This document shows positions 1 through 8,429 of a stretch of DNA of 64,000 nt, piece by piece. The stretch is from Bacillota bacterium (GTDB taxonomy: Bacteria; Bacillota; Clostridia; Lachnospirales; Lachnospiraceae): assembly GCA_023386815.1 (NCBI GenBank), contig JAEWIZ010000017.1, positions 47,786-111,785 of the forward strand. The letters run 5' to 3'. Within the stretch, counting starts at the first letter, position 1; every line of letters begins with the position of its first letter. The notes beneath the pieces are model-generated. The model was not told the DNA's origin and searched no databases. It saw only the letters and a list, made by a program, of their open reading frames with translations. The translations under genes and the position numbers were made by a program.

Positions 1-8
1 CAGAGATA

Positions 9-512
9 ATGACTACGAAGGATAAGGTAGCAAAGGTCCATGCCCCCATTGAATTGGAGAGCGTTGAATACCAGGGTGCTACTTATGGATTCGCTCATAA
101 GGAACCGGTAGAGCTCACAATTACAAATCTTGGAGACAAGGTCGTAATGATCGAGGGCAAAACGAATATTTCTTTGACCCTAAACTGTAACAGATGTCTA
201 AAGGATATCATATATCCGTTGGATATCGAATTTCAGAAAGAAGTTGATTTTAAGCTTTCTGAGGAGGAGCGTACAGACGGTCTGGACGAAACAAATTATA
301 TTATTGGATACAATCTGGATGTAGACACATTGATTTATGAAGAAATCTTAATTGATTTCCCTATGAGGCTTTTATGCGATGAGGACTGCAAAGGACTTTG
401 CGAAAAGTGCGGAATAAATCTTAATGAGAATACCTGTGACTGCGACACGCATCATTATGACCCCAGAATGTCAGTAATCCGAGATATTTTTAACAATTTT
501 AAGGAGGTGTGA
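9..512 (+). CDS. yceD: YceD family protein (DUF177), probably 5'-truncated by the window edge
   Basis: YceD/DUF177 proteins are small cysteine-containing proteins linked to 23S rRNA and ribosome assembly, and are almost always encoded just before rpmF, as here (3-base gap to the L32 start codon). The cysteines CNRC near residue 60 and CDEDCKGLCEKCG near residue 125 are visible and suggest metal binding. The first ATG in the window has no visible ribosome binding site, and the frame stays open upstream (codons GAG ATA). The usual family start (a short INLS/LREI-like stretch) would lie just outside the window, so the true start is probably a few codons further left. The identification is firm; the exact N-terminus is not. 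Confidence 0.85.
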   Translation: MTTKDKVAKVHAPIELESVEYQGATYGFAHKEPVELTITNLGDKVVMIEGKTNISLTLNCNRCLKDIIYPLDIEFQKEVDFKLSEEERTDGLDETNYIIGYNLDVDTLIYEEILIDFPMRLLCDEDCKGLCEKCGINLNENTCDCDTHHYDPRMSVIRDIFNNFKEV

Positions 513-515
513 CAG

Positions 516-695
516 ATGTCTATTTGTCCAAAGGGTAAACATTCTAAAGCAAGAAGAGATAGCCGTAGAGCTAACTGGAAAATGACTGCTCCAAACTTAG
601 TAAAATGCAGCAAGTGTGGAGAACTCATGGTTCCTCATAGAGTATGCAAGGCTTGTGGTTCTTACAACAAGAAAGAAATCATCACAGCTGAATAA
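516..695 (+). CDS. rpmF: 50S ribosomal protein L32
   Basis: This 59-residue protein begins MSICPKGKHSKARRDSRRAN and carries the L32 zinc-ribbon cysteines, CSKCG near residue 32 and CKACG near residue 45. It is a structural protein of the large ribosomal subunit. The start is set by AAGGAGGTG at 500-508, which overlaps the end of yceD, so the two genes are transcribed and probably translated together. An intrinsic terminator follows 15 bases after the stop. Length and cysteine spacing match the four-cysteine form of bacterial L32. Confidence 0.97.
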   Translation: MSICPKGKHSKARRDSRRANWKMTAPNLVKCSKCGELMVPHRVCKACGSYNKKEIITAE

Positions 696-710
696 TTGTA
701 GTAAAATCAA

Positions 711-744
711 GGGTTTGAGGATTTCCTCAGACCCTTATTTTTTT
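711..744 (+). terminator. Intrinsic terminator after rpmF
   Basis: A 10-bp stem GGGTTTGAGG / CCTCAGACCC with a 4-base loop is followed by TTATTTTTTT. It closes the yceD-rpmF transcript. Confidence 0.9.
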
Positions 745-750
745 GGTGAT

Positions 751-803
751 AAGGGGACGGGGTTAGTGTCACAGTTATCGTGTGACACTAACCCCGTCCC
801 CTT
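751..803. repeat. Perfect 23-bp inverted repeat, REP-like GC-rich palindrome
   Basis: Arm 751-773 (starts AAGGGGACGGGGTTAG) is the exact reverse complement of 781-803, with a 7-base loop GTTATCG. It is much richer in GC than the surrounding AT-rich DNA. The form GGGGACGG...CCGTCCCC resembles REP-type palindromes mobilised in trans by Y1 transposases in several Firmicutes. No transposase is present here. I see no second copy in the window. Confidence 0.85.
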
Positions 804-854
804 GTCACCCGCCCTTGTCACCCGCCCTTGTCACCCCCCTTGTCACTTGTCACT
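801..854. repeat. Short tandem repeats, 13-bp then 7-bp units
   Basis: Two identical 13-bp units CTTGTCACCCGCC (801-813, 814-826) are followed by a 12-base variant (827-838) and then two 7-bp units CTTGTCA (839-845, 846-852). The array directly abuts the palindrome and runs into the stop codon of the convergent LysM gene (TGA, complement of 850-852). Copy-number change could alter that gene's 3' end. Confidence 0.85.
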
Positions 855-2154
855 CCAAAGAATCAGGGATGAGCTTTACTAGCTCATACTGGGAGTTTAA
901 GATTGACCATAGGGGTTGATAATAGATCATAATATTCCAGATGCCAGACCCTTGGAGATGGTATTTATCAATCAGCTTATTTAAGGCATTGATGCTTCTT
1001 GGATCAATAAACCATACGATATGGTTGATTGGCGTGGCGGAAAAGGAAAATTGATAGTGAAAATATGGAGTTTGAGAGATAGGATCAAATTCTATGTTAG
1101 CATCAGCATCATAGGCAATCTGAATTGCTGTATTAATGGTAACGGAGTTGATGCTGGTGCGACCCGGAATATAGGGAAGCTCCCAATCATATCCGATGAG
1201 CGGTTCACCAACAGAGACTAGCTCCGGTGGAATCAGCGTCACGATATGCTCCAGAAAAGCATTAATTAAAGCATTTGAGTTTACCGGAGCGGGAGGACCG
1301 GTCTTCTTGCCCCACACATATTGAAAAAAAGTAAAGCCATCTATATTAGGACTAATTTTTGAATAATCGATTCGTTCGAATTTTATTTCATTATTCTCAT
1401 ATCGAAGATTAGGATTAATGGTGTAAAATATCAGATAGTTTTCCTGAGCTAGTAATTGTGATGCTCTTGATAAAAAGCTAAAATAGAGCTCTTGGTTAAT
1501 CTCATTCATTGTACTAATCATGATATTAACACCTTGATATTTTGTGGTACGCAAAAGAGTGATCATATTTGAGATAAGTTTGTTTTGATAATCCTCATTC
1601 AGTAATAATTCATAGATCATTTCTATATCAACTTCACCCTGAGGCGACATGGCAGATATCATCAGTAAAGGGATGGTACCAAAAGTGATAGCTGCTTCGA
1701 TCAGAGGGATATCGTTATTAAACTTTATTACCTCACCGGCTTCGATAACTCGATAATTGAAAATTGACAGATAAGTTAGATAAGGAAGAACCTTAATCAG
1801 TGTTTTCTCATTAATAAAAGGGTAAGCATAGCCATTAGTTACCAGCTTTCCCTGTGTGTCATAGCTGATTACTAATGTTTCTCCTGGATAAATATATTCT
1901 CTATCTGAAAGAAAGGAATTGTTTCTTAATAATTGGAGCAATGTGATCCCATACATCTGGGCAATAGATGAAAGGGTATCTCCCTCTTGAACAATATGAG
2001 TTTTCGTTGGATAGGTAATTACTATTGCTTGACCATTGGCTAAGTTAATCGTATTCTCAAGACCATTGTCTTGTATTAGTTGATAAACAGGGATACCAAA
2101 TTTATTAGCAATGGAAACAATTGTATCACCGGGTTGTACTACATATATGTCCAT
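850..2154 (-). CDS. LysM protein with a GH18-like domain lacking the catalytic motif
   Basis: Two LysM domains at the N-terminus (YVVQPGDTIVSIANKFGIP and HIVQEGDTLSSIAQMYGIT) precede a domain like the glycosyl hydrolase 18 fold of spore cortex enzymes of the SleL/YaaH type. The LysM modules would bind peptidoglycan. In active members the strand-4 motif reads like GVNxDxE; here it reads YQGVNIMIST near residue 212, so both the Asp and the catalytic Glu are missing. The protein is probably a binding rather than a cleaving protein. The start at 2154 is preferred over the ATG at 2166 because GGGGATTAAC just upstream places a Shine-Dalgarno sequence inside the longer version. No signal peptide is visible, as in spore-coat-associated relatives. 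Confidence 0.75.
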   Translation of the reverse strand: MDIYVVQPGDTIVSIANKFGIPVYQLIQDNGLENTINLANGQAIVITYPTKTHIVQEGDTLSSIAQMYGITLLQLLRNNSFLSDREYIYPGETLVISYDTQGKLVTNGYAYPFINEKTLIKVLPYLTYLSIFNYRVIEAGEVIKFNNDIPLIEAAITFGTIPLLMISAMSPQGEVDIEMIYELLLNEDYQNKLISNMITLLRTTKYQGVNIMISTMNEINQELYFSFLSRASQLLAQENYLIFYTINPNLRYENNEIKFERIDYSKISPNIDGFTFFQYVWGKKTGPPAPVNSNALINAFLEHIVTLIPPELVSVGEPLIGYDWELPYIPGRTSINSVTINTAIQIAYDADANIEFDPISQTPYFHYQFSFSATPINHIVWFIDPRSINALNKLIDKYHLQGSGIWNIMIYYQPLWSILNSQYELVKLIPDSLE

Positions 2155-2254
2155 GTTAATCCCCATGCTGATTAATTAATTCTATTATATGATACGTAAT
2201 TAAGTATTAGCATTCAAATTATTCCTATAAACTTAAACTGATACATGGAGCACT

Positions 2255-3385
2255 TTACTTAGATAAAAGATTCTGCATCATATGAATCGCATACTGTTCC
2301 AGTGTATCTTCCTGGAGAAGAAAATCAGTATGGATCTCCAGAAAGGATAGTTTATCAGTATGTTTCATCTTAAAGCAAGGGGTAATTTGTAGCTCGTATT
2401 GAGGAACAAAGATACCTTGCTTTTTGGTATAACAGGTGGAAGGGGTGGCTTTTTTTCGATAAGCTTTATCGACATAGCTTGCGACACTTTTATGAATTGC
2501 ATAATCTTCTTCTGGAAGATAATAATAATCTTTATAATTGTTATAAAAATGCTTTAATTCACCCTCATAGACAGAAACGGCTAAAGTAGCAATACTGTCT
2601 GAAGCTTCTAAGTAAACTAAGCCATTGCTGTAACTAATAGGTACCGGCAAATTAGCTGTGATTTCTAACTGTATTATTAATTTTTTGTCTTCTACATATG
2701 CTTGTTGGATTCGAATTGGCTTTTCGAATAAATCTACATAATATAGGATCTGGGAAAGGCATACTAAACCCTGAATATCATCTGAATTATGTAGCAACAG
2801 TATCTGTAGTAGTTGTTCAGCCTCTGAGGGAGCTAAAAGAGTAAGCCCCGGATTTCGCATTTTCCATAACTCCTCATAATGCTTCTTGCCAAGATAGCTT
2901 GAATAAACCTGAATTAAGTCGCCTCCATCAAAGGTATCCTGACGGCAAATATTAAGAAAGTTTTCAAGAGTTTTTAGTTTAAAGTTTTTTAGCTGGAACA
3001 GCTTCCTATAAGGAGTGAGTTTTTTATAGATGTCATAGCTCACTACCTGGTCAAAGGAGTAATTTAAATTCAAAAGGTTTAATTTTCGCTGTAAATATGG
3101 GATATCAAAGCCAGTGCCATTATAATGAATTAATACCTCATAATTCTTTAAAAATTCAAAAAAAGCAGTTAAAAGTGTGGCCTCCTCCTGAATTCCTTCC
3201 GAAAACCATTGAAGGATATGAAAAGAGGAATCTTTATAATAAGCACAACCGATTAAATAAAGATAGGTGGATTCTGCAGAAAAACCGGTTGTTTCGATAT
3301 CAAAATATAAAATTTTATTAAGATCATACTCCCTCTCAAATGGATAATCCGGTCTTTGTTGTATTGCAAATTGTCTTTTTATCAT
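2255..3385 (-). CDS. yprB: YprB-like DEDD-family exonuclease domain protein
   Basis: This 376-residue protein shows RNase H-like exonuclease (DEDD) motifs: FDIETTG near residue 30 (Exo I, Asp and Glu), HYNGTGFDIPYLQRKL near residue 105 (Exo II Asp) and a later HNSDDIQGL near residue 200 (Exo III-type Asp). It matches the YprB family, for which the reaction is not established. The C-terminal half (about residues 230-376) has no motif I recognise. The start has GGAGG about 10 bases upstream on the minus strand. It is followed on the same strand by the LysM gene after about 100 bases, so they may form a unit. Confidence 0.75.
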   Translation of the reverse strand: MIKRQFAIQQRPDYPFEREYDLNKILYFDIETTGFSAESTYLYLIGCAYYKDSSFHILQWFSEGIQEEATLLTAFFEFLKNYEVLIHYNGTGFDIPYLQRKLNLLNLNYSFDQVVSYDIYKKLTPYRKLFQLKNFKLKTLENFLNICRQDTFDGGDLIQVYSSYLGKKHYEELWKMRNPGLTLLAPSEAEQLLQILLLHNSDDIQGLVCLSQILYYVDLFEKPIRIQQAYVEDKKLIIQLEITANLPVPISYSNGLVYLEASDSIATLAVSVYEGELKHFYNNYKDYYYLPEEDYAIHKSVASYVDKAYRKKATPSTCYTKKQGIFVPQYELQITPCFKMKHTDKLSFLEIHTDFLLQEDTLEQYAIHMMQNLLSK

Positions 3386-3688
3386 CCTTCAGACTCCTCC
3401 CTTGCTTCATTAATTTTATCATAGAATAAAAAGTATGGAAAGAGTGTGTTTTTGGGACTAAAAATGGGTAGTCCTATCCTTAATAAAAAGAATTAACTTG
3501 TAAGTTAATCAGGATAAATTTGAACATTACTAATCAAATTTTAATGAAGTTTATAAAAAACTTACTGAATTTTCTAAAATGATGTGATATCATACGATAT
3601 GTGGTATGGTATATTTAATCAGCTTTGGTAGAAAACGTAAGCGAATCAACTATTAATATATCAAAACATTATCTGGAGGGGCTATAAC

Positions 3689-6163
3689 ATGTGGAGCATT
3701 AAAATATTAGGCGATGAATTTTACTATCTGTTTTACATATTCTTATTTTATAGCATTTTCGGTTGGATTTATGAAAGTACGCTTGTATCATTTCAAAAAA
3801 GAACTTTTGTAAACCGAGGTTTTTTAGTTGGGCCAATTATTCCGATATATGGCTGTGGTGCATTGGCCATATATTTAGCTCTCTGGGACGAGAGAAGTAA
3901 TCTATGGATTGTCTTTTTTGCTGGAATGATACTGGCTACAGCATTGGAGTTTTTTACCTCCTTGGCTATGGAGCTGATTTTTCATACCAGATGGTGGGAT
4001 TATAGCACACATCCCCTCAATATTAATGGCAGAATAAGCTTGTTTGTATCACTTTTTTGGGGTGCCCTCTCGGTCATGATGATATGCATCTTTCACCCTG
4101 CAGTTAATAGGGTGATTGAGTTTGTTCCACGAGGAGTAGGTGAAATCCTAGGTTATATCATAATCCCTCTATTTCTTGCGGATAGCGTTACTACTATCAT
4201 ATCCACTTTAAAACTGGAACAGATCCTTAATAAGTTAAATGGCTTACGTAACGATATGTTGGAATACTTTACGACAAGGAAGATTTTCGCTACGGGAGAA
4301 GGGTTGAAAGCTAAATTAAATGACGTGAGAATGATGGGGCTTTTTACTGAGGCCAGAAGTTCGATCGATGAATGGGTAAGTAATCAGAAAAACATCGTTT
4401 CAACTGGTAAGACTGAGTTGAAGGAGTTTAGACCCGAAATTGAAGCAAAGTTAAAGGAATTCTTCAGACGCTACCAAAGCATCAAGGCACTGAAAACACA
4501 TATCCGTTTATTAAAAGCCTTCCCTTCCATGAAGGTAAGCAAGCTTCGGGAAAATGCATTATATGATTTACGGGAAAAGATAAATAAGAAAACAATGCGT
4601 GAGCTGGGAAAAGAATTCAAAGAAGAGGTGAAGGGTACCATCAAGGGTAATCTAAGCGGTATTCTAAAAGCGGTACTCGTTGGAATCCTAGTACTTGCAC
4701 AAATGGGGCTGATTATATATCTCTCCTTCATCCTTCGTGGATATACAATCTATATCTATTCAGCAATACAGGTATTAAGTATTATAGTAATTATTGGGCT
4801 AATTAATGATAATCGTAATACTTCTTACAAAATTGGATGGATTTGCATTATTACGGCGTTGCCTATCACAGGGCATATTATGTTCATGCTCTGGGGAAAG
4901 GGCAGAAGAAGTAAGATTGATCATGGTATTCAGGTAAAGCTTCAAAGAGGAGCAGAGTTCCTGGAATATAGTCCCGAGGTGACAAAGCAATTTGCGATGA
5001 AATATCCTACAAAGAGCAGGATGACGAAGTTTCTTGAATATAATTCGTTTCCATTATTTAAGAATAATAAGGTAAATTATTATCCAATGGGAGAAGATGC
5101 TTTTGAAGCAATCTTTCAGGAGATTGAAAAGGCTGAGAAATTTATTTTGATTAATTTCTTTATTGTTGCCGAAGGTGCTTTATGGAATCGGATGCACAAA
5201 TTATTGAAGAGTAAGTTGCAGGATGGCGTGCGAGTGATGTTCCTTTATGATGATTTCGGAGGAATGCTACGTACACCCAGCAATTTTAGAAAAGTCCTGG
5301 AACACGAGGGGATGGAGGTTCGGGTATTTAATCCAATTCACAGATATACGGATAAGCTGTACTTGAATTTTCGCTCCCATCAGAAAATAATCGTGGTGGA
5401 TGGAAATGTTGGCTTCACGGGGGGAATGAATCTCGCAGATGAGTATGTGAATCTGGTTCACCGCTTTGGAACCTGGAAAGATAATGCGATCCGGGTTGAG
5501 GGTGATGCTGTGTGGGGGTTAAGCGTAACCTTTTTACAGATGTGGGAGGTCTCTGGTTCAGGAACTCCAATAGATTATAACCCCTTCCGTCCTACGAAGC
5601 AGTTTGAGGAGAATGAAGTATATTGCCAGGTGATATCCGATGGACCTGCCAATAATCCGAGAAATCCGGTGGAGAATATCTACAAACAGATGATATATTA
5701 TGCGAAGAAGGTATTGTACATTACCACACCTTACCTTATAATTGAAGAAGACATGCGGGATGCGTTAATCACTGCTGCTGTGAGTGGAATCGATGTTCGC
5801 ATTATTACACCCTTCATTCCGGATAAAAAGAATGTAAAGATTCTTACAAATTATAATTATGGTAAATTGTTAGAGGCCGGAGTTAAGATTTACGAATATA
5901 CCCCTGGTTTTATCCATGCGAAGACGATTATTACGGAGGACAGTGGTATTGTTGGAACCGTTAATATGGATTATCGAAGCTTTTATCTGCATTATGAATG
6001 CGGCGTATGGATTTGTGATAAGAATACCATCCAGACCATTCATGAGGACTTGGTACGCACGATGGAGCAGTGCCATGAGGTGACCTATGAAGAATGGAAG
6101 AACAGACCGTTCCTTATGAAAGCATATCAACGAATTTTAAATGTGTTTTCAACCTTAATGTAA
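3689..6163 (+). CDS. Fusion: N-terminal membrane domain (PF06541-like) plus cardiolipin synthase
   Basis: The C-terminal part is a cardiolipin synthase of the phospholipase D superfamily, which joins two phosphatidylglycerols into cardiolipin at the membrane. It has two HKD motifs, SHQKIIVVDGNVGFTGGMN near residue 565 and FIHAKTIITEDSGIVGTVNMD near residue 745, preceded by two membrane helices near residues 330-400 and the GKGRRSK turn usual for Cls. Residues 1-230 form a separate multi-helix membrane domain (YSIFGWIYESTL, RGFLVGPIIPIYG) of the type called putative ABC-transporter type IV (PF06541). A charged linker joins them. At 824 residues it is much longer than an ordinary Cls (about 480-520). 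The reading frame is unbroken and there is a good site GGAGGGG before the ATG. What the extra domain does is unknown. Confidence 0.85.
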   Translation: MWSIKILGDEFYYLFYIFLFYSIFGWIYESTLVSFQKRTFVNRGFLVGPIIPIYGCGALAIYLALWDERSNLWIVFFAGMILATALEFFTSLAMELIFHTRWWDYSTHPLNINGRISLFVSLFWGALSVMMICIFHPAVNRVIEFVPRGVGEILGYIIIPLFLADSVTTIISTLKLEQILNKLNGLRNDMLEYFTTRKIFATGEGLKAKLNDVRMMGLFTEARSSIDEWVSNQKNIVSTGKTELKEFRPEIEAKLKEFFRRYQSIKALKTHIRLLKAFPSMKVSKLRENALYDLREKINKKTMRELGKEFKEEVKGTIKGNLSGILKAVLVGILVLAQMGLIIYLSFILRGYTIYIYSAIQVLSIIVIIGLINDNRNTSYKIGWICIITALPITGHIMFMLWGKGRRSKIDHGIQVKLQRGAEFLEYSPEVTKQFAMKYPTKSRMTKFLEYNSFPLFKNNKVNYYPMGEDAFEAIFQEIEKAEKFILINFFIVAEGALWNRMHKLLKSKLQDGVRVMFLYDDFGGMLRTPSNFRKVLEHEGMEVRVFNPIHRYTDKLYLNFRSHQKIIVVDGNVGFTGGMNLADEYVNLVHRFGTWKDNAIRVEGDAVWGLSVTFLQMWEVSGSGTPIDYNPFRPTKQFEENEVYCQVISDGPANNPRNPVENIYKQMIYYAKKVLYITTPYLIIEEDMRDALITAAVSGIDVRIITPFIPDKKNVKILTNYNYGKLLEAGVKIYEYTPGFIHAKTIITEDSGIVGTVNMDYRSFYLHYECGVWICDKNTIQTIHEDLVRTMEQCHEVTYEEWKNRPFLMKAYQRILNVFSTLM

Positions 6164-6243
6164 TTAGTGAATCTCGTGATGTTATTAGTAGATTTTGCGG
6201 CCTCACGGCTAAATAATTGTTAGAATGAGGAGGAGAATCAGAT

Positions 6244-6495
6244 ATGTACACCAATGTATGTAGGCATTGCCATAAAGTTTTTAGTTCGAGATTGAAAGCC
6301 TATGCCTGTGATGAGTGCAAGCAAATAGATGCAGACCATTTTGATGATATCGAAGCATATCTGAAGGAGTATCCGAATAGTAATGCATTACAGATCTCTG
6401 AAGCGTTAGGAATTACTGCCTTTGAGATATTAAATTACCTAAAGGAAGGTAGATTAAATGTCTCAAGAGGGCGTTTTGAGAAACTATCCGATTAA
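6244..6495 (+). CDS. Small zinc-ribbon/helical protein, YvyF-like
   Basis: This 83-residue protein has an N-terminal cysteine pair set (CRHCHKVF and CDECK) that looks like a zinc ribbon, then a helix-turn-helix-like segment (SNALQISEALGITAFEILNYLKEG). It resembles the YvyF/TIGR03826 family, which lies in flagellar operons of Bacillus; no flagellar genes are near here. GGAGGAGAATCAGAT precedes the ATG. It lies 33 bases before ruvA and may be co-transcribed with it. A regulatory role is inferred only from the fold-like pattern. Confidence 0.7.
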   Translation: MYTNVCRHCHKVFSSRLKAYACDECKQIDADHFDDIEAYLKEYPNSNALQISEALGITAFEILNYLKEGRLNVSRGRFEKLSD

Positions 6496-6528
6496 ATACA
6501 AAAGCTTATTTTGAAATAGAGGTGCACA

Positions 6529-7152
6529 ATGATTAGTTATCTGAAAGGCGAACTAGCGGAAGTTAAAGAAAATTATGTGGTTATAGAGGTGGGGAATATT
6601 GGATACGAGGTTTATCTGCCATCCTCCTCTATTATGGAATTGCCTTCCAGAGGCAGCAATATTAAAATATACACCTATCTGCACGTAAGAGAGGATGCCC
6701 TTAGTCTCTTTGGCTTCTTAACAAAGGATGATTTGGAGATGTTTAAGCTATTAATTACGGTGAATGGTATCGGACCCAAAGGGGCACTCGGGATTTTATC
6801 GGCGATTTCAGCAGATGATATCCGTTTTGCGGTTCTGGCGGAGGATGCGAAGTTAATAGCAAAAGCTCCGGGAATTGGAACGAAAACAGCAGGGAAATTA
6901 ATACTGGAATTAAAAGATAAATTCAAGCTGGAGACAGCTTTTGAGCAACGCTTCATTAATCAGGAAGAAAAGAATTCAGCTTCAGGGATTCATGGAATTC
7001 AGGCATTCCAGCGAAAACGGGAAGAGGCAGTTCAAGCACTTACGGTTCTTGGATACTCTGCCTCCGAATCACTTAAGATTGTGAATCAGGTAGAAATAAC
7101 GGAGGATATGACCTCTGAGGAAATCTTGAAAAACTGCTTAAAGAAGATGTAA
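6529..7152 (+). CDS. ruvA: Holliday junction branch migration protein RuvA
   Basis: RuvA binds four-way DNA junctions as a tetramer and loads the RuvB motor. The 207-residue protein starts MISYLKGELAEVKENYVVIE (OB-fold), has two helix-hairpin-helix motifs (LLITVNGIGPKGALGIL and IAKAPGIGTKTAGKLILELKDK) and a C-terminal three-helix domain ending SEEILKNCLKKM that contacts RuvB. AGAGGTGCACA precedes the ATG. ruvB follows after 23 bases. RuvC is not in the window, as is usual in Firmicutes. Confidence 0.97.
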   Translation: MISYLKGELAEVKENYVVIEVGNIGYEVYLPSSSIMELPSRGSNIKIYTYLHVREDALSLFGFLTKDDLEMFKLLITVNGIGPKGALGILSAISADDIRFAVLAEDAKLIAKAPGIGTKTAGKLILELKDKFKLETAFEQRFINQEEKNSASGIHGIQAFQRKREEAVQALTVLGYSASESLKIVNQVEITEDMTSEEILKNCLKKM

Positions 7153-7175
7153 GAAATCACAACTGGAGAAATGCT

Positions 7176-8162
7176 ATGACGAAACGTATTATTACTACCG
7201 ATTTTACTGATGAGGATAAAAAGATTGAGGGTTCTTTAAGACCGCAATTGCTATCTAGTTATATCGGTCAGGAAAAAGTAAAAGAAAATCTAAAGGTATA
7301 TATAGAGGCAGCGAAACAAAGAAAAGAATCCCTGGATCATGTACTGTTTTTTGGTCCTCCTGGGTTGGGAAAAACAACATTGGCAGGAATCATTGCGAAT
7401 GAGATGGGAGTAAGTATTAAAATTACTTCTGGACCAGCCATTGAAAAACCCGGAGAGATGGCAGCTATCTTAAATAATCTTCAAGAGGGAGATGTTCTAT
7501 TTGTCGATGAGATTCACCGATTAAATCGTCAGGTAGAGGAGTTATTATACCCGGCTATGGAGGATTATGTTATAGATATTGTCATTGGAAAAGGCTCTGC
7601 AGCAAAATCCATTCGTATTGATCTACCGAAATTCACTCTGGTTGGTGCTACCACAAGAGCTGGAATGCTGACACCACCCCTTAGAGATCGTTTTGGCGTA
7701 GTGAACCGATTGGAGTTCTATACCATTGATGAGCTGAAGGAAATTATTCTTCGGTCTGCGCAGGTATTGCAGGTTGAAATTGATGAGTCAGGTGCTACGG
7801 AGTTAGCTAGAAGGTCAAGAGGTACTCCTCGTTTGGCAAATCGGTTGTTAAAACGTGTGCGTGATTTCGCACAGGTTAAATATGATGGCAGAATTACGAA
7901 AGAGGTTGCAGGCTTTGCGCTTGATTTACTTGAGGTTGATAAGCTTGGTTTGGATAATATTGATCGAGCTATTCTTGTTACCATGATCGAGAAATTCAGT
8001 GGTGGGCCGGTCGGAGTAGAAGCCATTGCTACCACCATCGGAGAAGATCCGGGAACCGTAGAAGAGGTATATGAACCCTACTTAGTTCAAAATGGGTTGA
8101 TTTTACGAACTCCCAGGGGTAGAGTTGCTTCAGAGCTGGCTTATCGTCATATCGGGTTATGA
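7176..8162 (+). CDS. ruvB: Holliday junction DNA helicase RuvB
   Basis: RuvB is the hexameric AAA+ ATPase that drives branch migration with RuvA. Visible motifs are Walker A FGPPGLGKTTL near residue 58, Walker B LFVDEIHRL near residue 108, sensor 1 VGATTRAG near residue 153, the arginine-finger region PLRDRFG and the C-terminal winged helix ending TPRGRVASELAYRHIGL. At 328 residues it is of typical length. It is the distal gene of the ruvAB pair. The stop codon lies inside a perfect 13-bp inverted repeat that may act as its 3' end structure. Confidence 0.97.
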   Translation: MTKRIITTDFTDEDKKIEGSLRPQLLSSYIGQEKVKENLKVYIEAAKQRKESLDHVLFFGPPGLGKTTLAGIIANEMGVSIKITSGPAIEKPGEMAAILNNLQEGDVLFVDEIHRLNRQVEELLYPAMEDYVIDIVIGKGSAAKSIRIDLPKFTLVGATTRAGMLTPPLRDRFGVVNRLEFYTIDELKEIILRSAQVLQVEIDESGATELARRSRGTPRLANRLLKRVRDFAQVKYDGRITKEVAGFALDLLEVDKLGLDNIDRAILVTMIEKFSGGPVGVEAIATTIGEDPGTVEEVYEPYLVQNGLILRTPRGRVASELAYRHIGL

Positions 8163-8254
8163 TATAATATCGACAGATATTATATCATGCGTCGAGCGAA
8201 GCGAAGTGCGCATCCCTGGCACGAAGTGCCATATCATGTGGTTATTACATGATA
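8159..8254. repeat. Cluster of hairpins between ruvB and zapA
   Basis: Three perfect inverted repeats are packed together: ATGATATAATATC (8159-8171) with 8176-8188, TGGCAC (8217-8222) with 8226-8231, and TATCATGT (8232-8239) with 8247-8254. Between the first and second lies the GC-richer stretch GCGTCGAGCGAAGCGAAG. No gene is present, and there is no T-run typical of a terminator. The block has the look of a small non-coding palindromic insertion, but only one copy is seen. Confidence 0.6.
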
Positions 8255-8429
8255 CAATAAAACCAAACACAGTGAAGCCACATCTTGGTAACAGATGTTC
8301 TATCATGATTGATGTCATATTGATATTAATTACAAAGACGGCTTGTCAGAAAAATTAACATAAGTTATAATTATTTAGTCAGAGCATGGATTTTACTGAA
8401 TTTCCATATAACAATAGGGGGCACTGTTT

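Noticed and set aside
616..882. Open frame of 88 codons over the rpmF end and palindrome
   Set aside because: It is out of frame with rpmF, has no ribosome site and runs through a terminator and repeats.
1021..1221. Open frame of 66 codons inside the LysM gene on the plus strand
   Set aside because: It is the antisense shadow of a well-supported gene.
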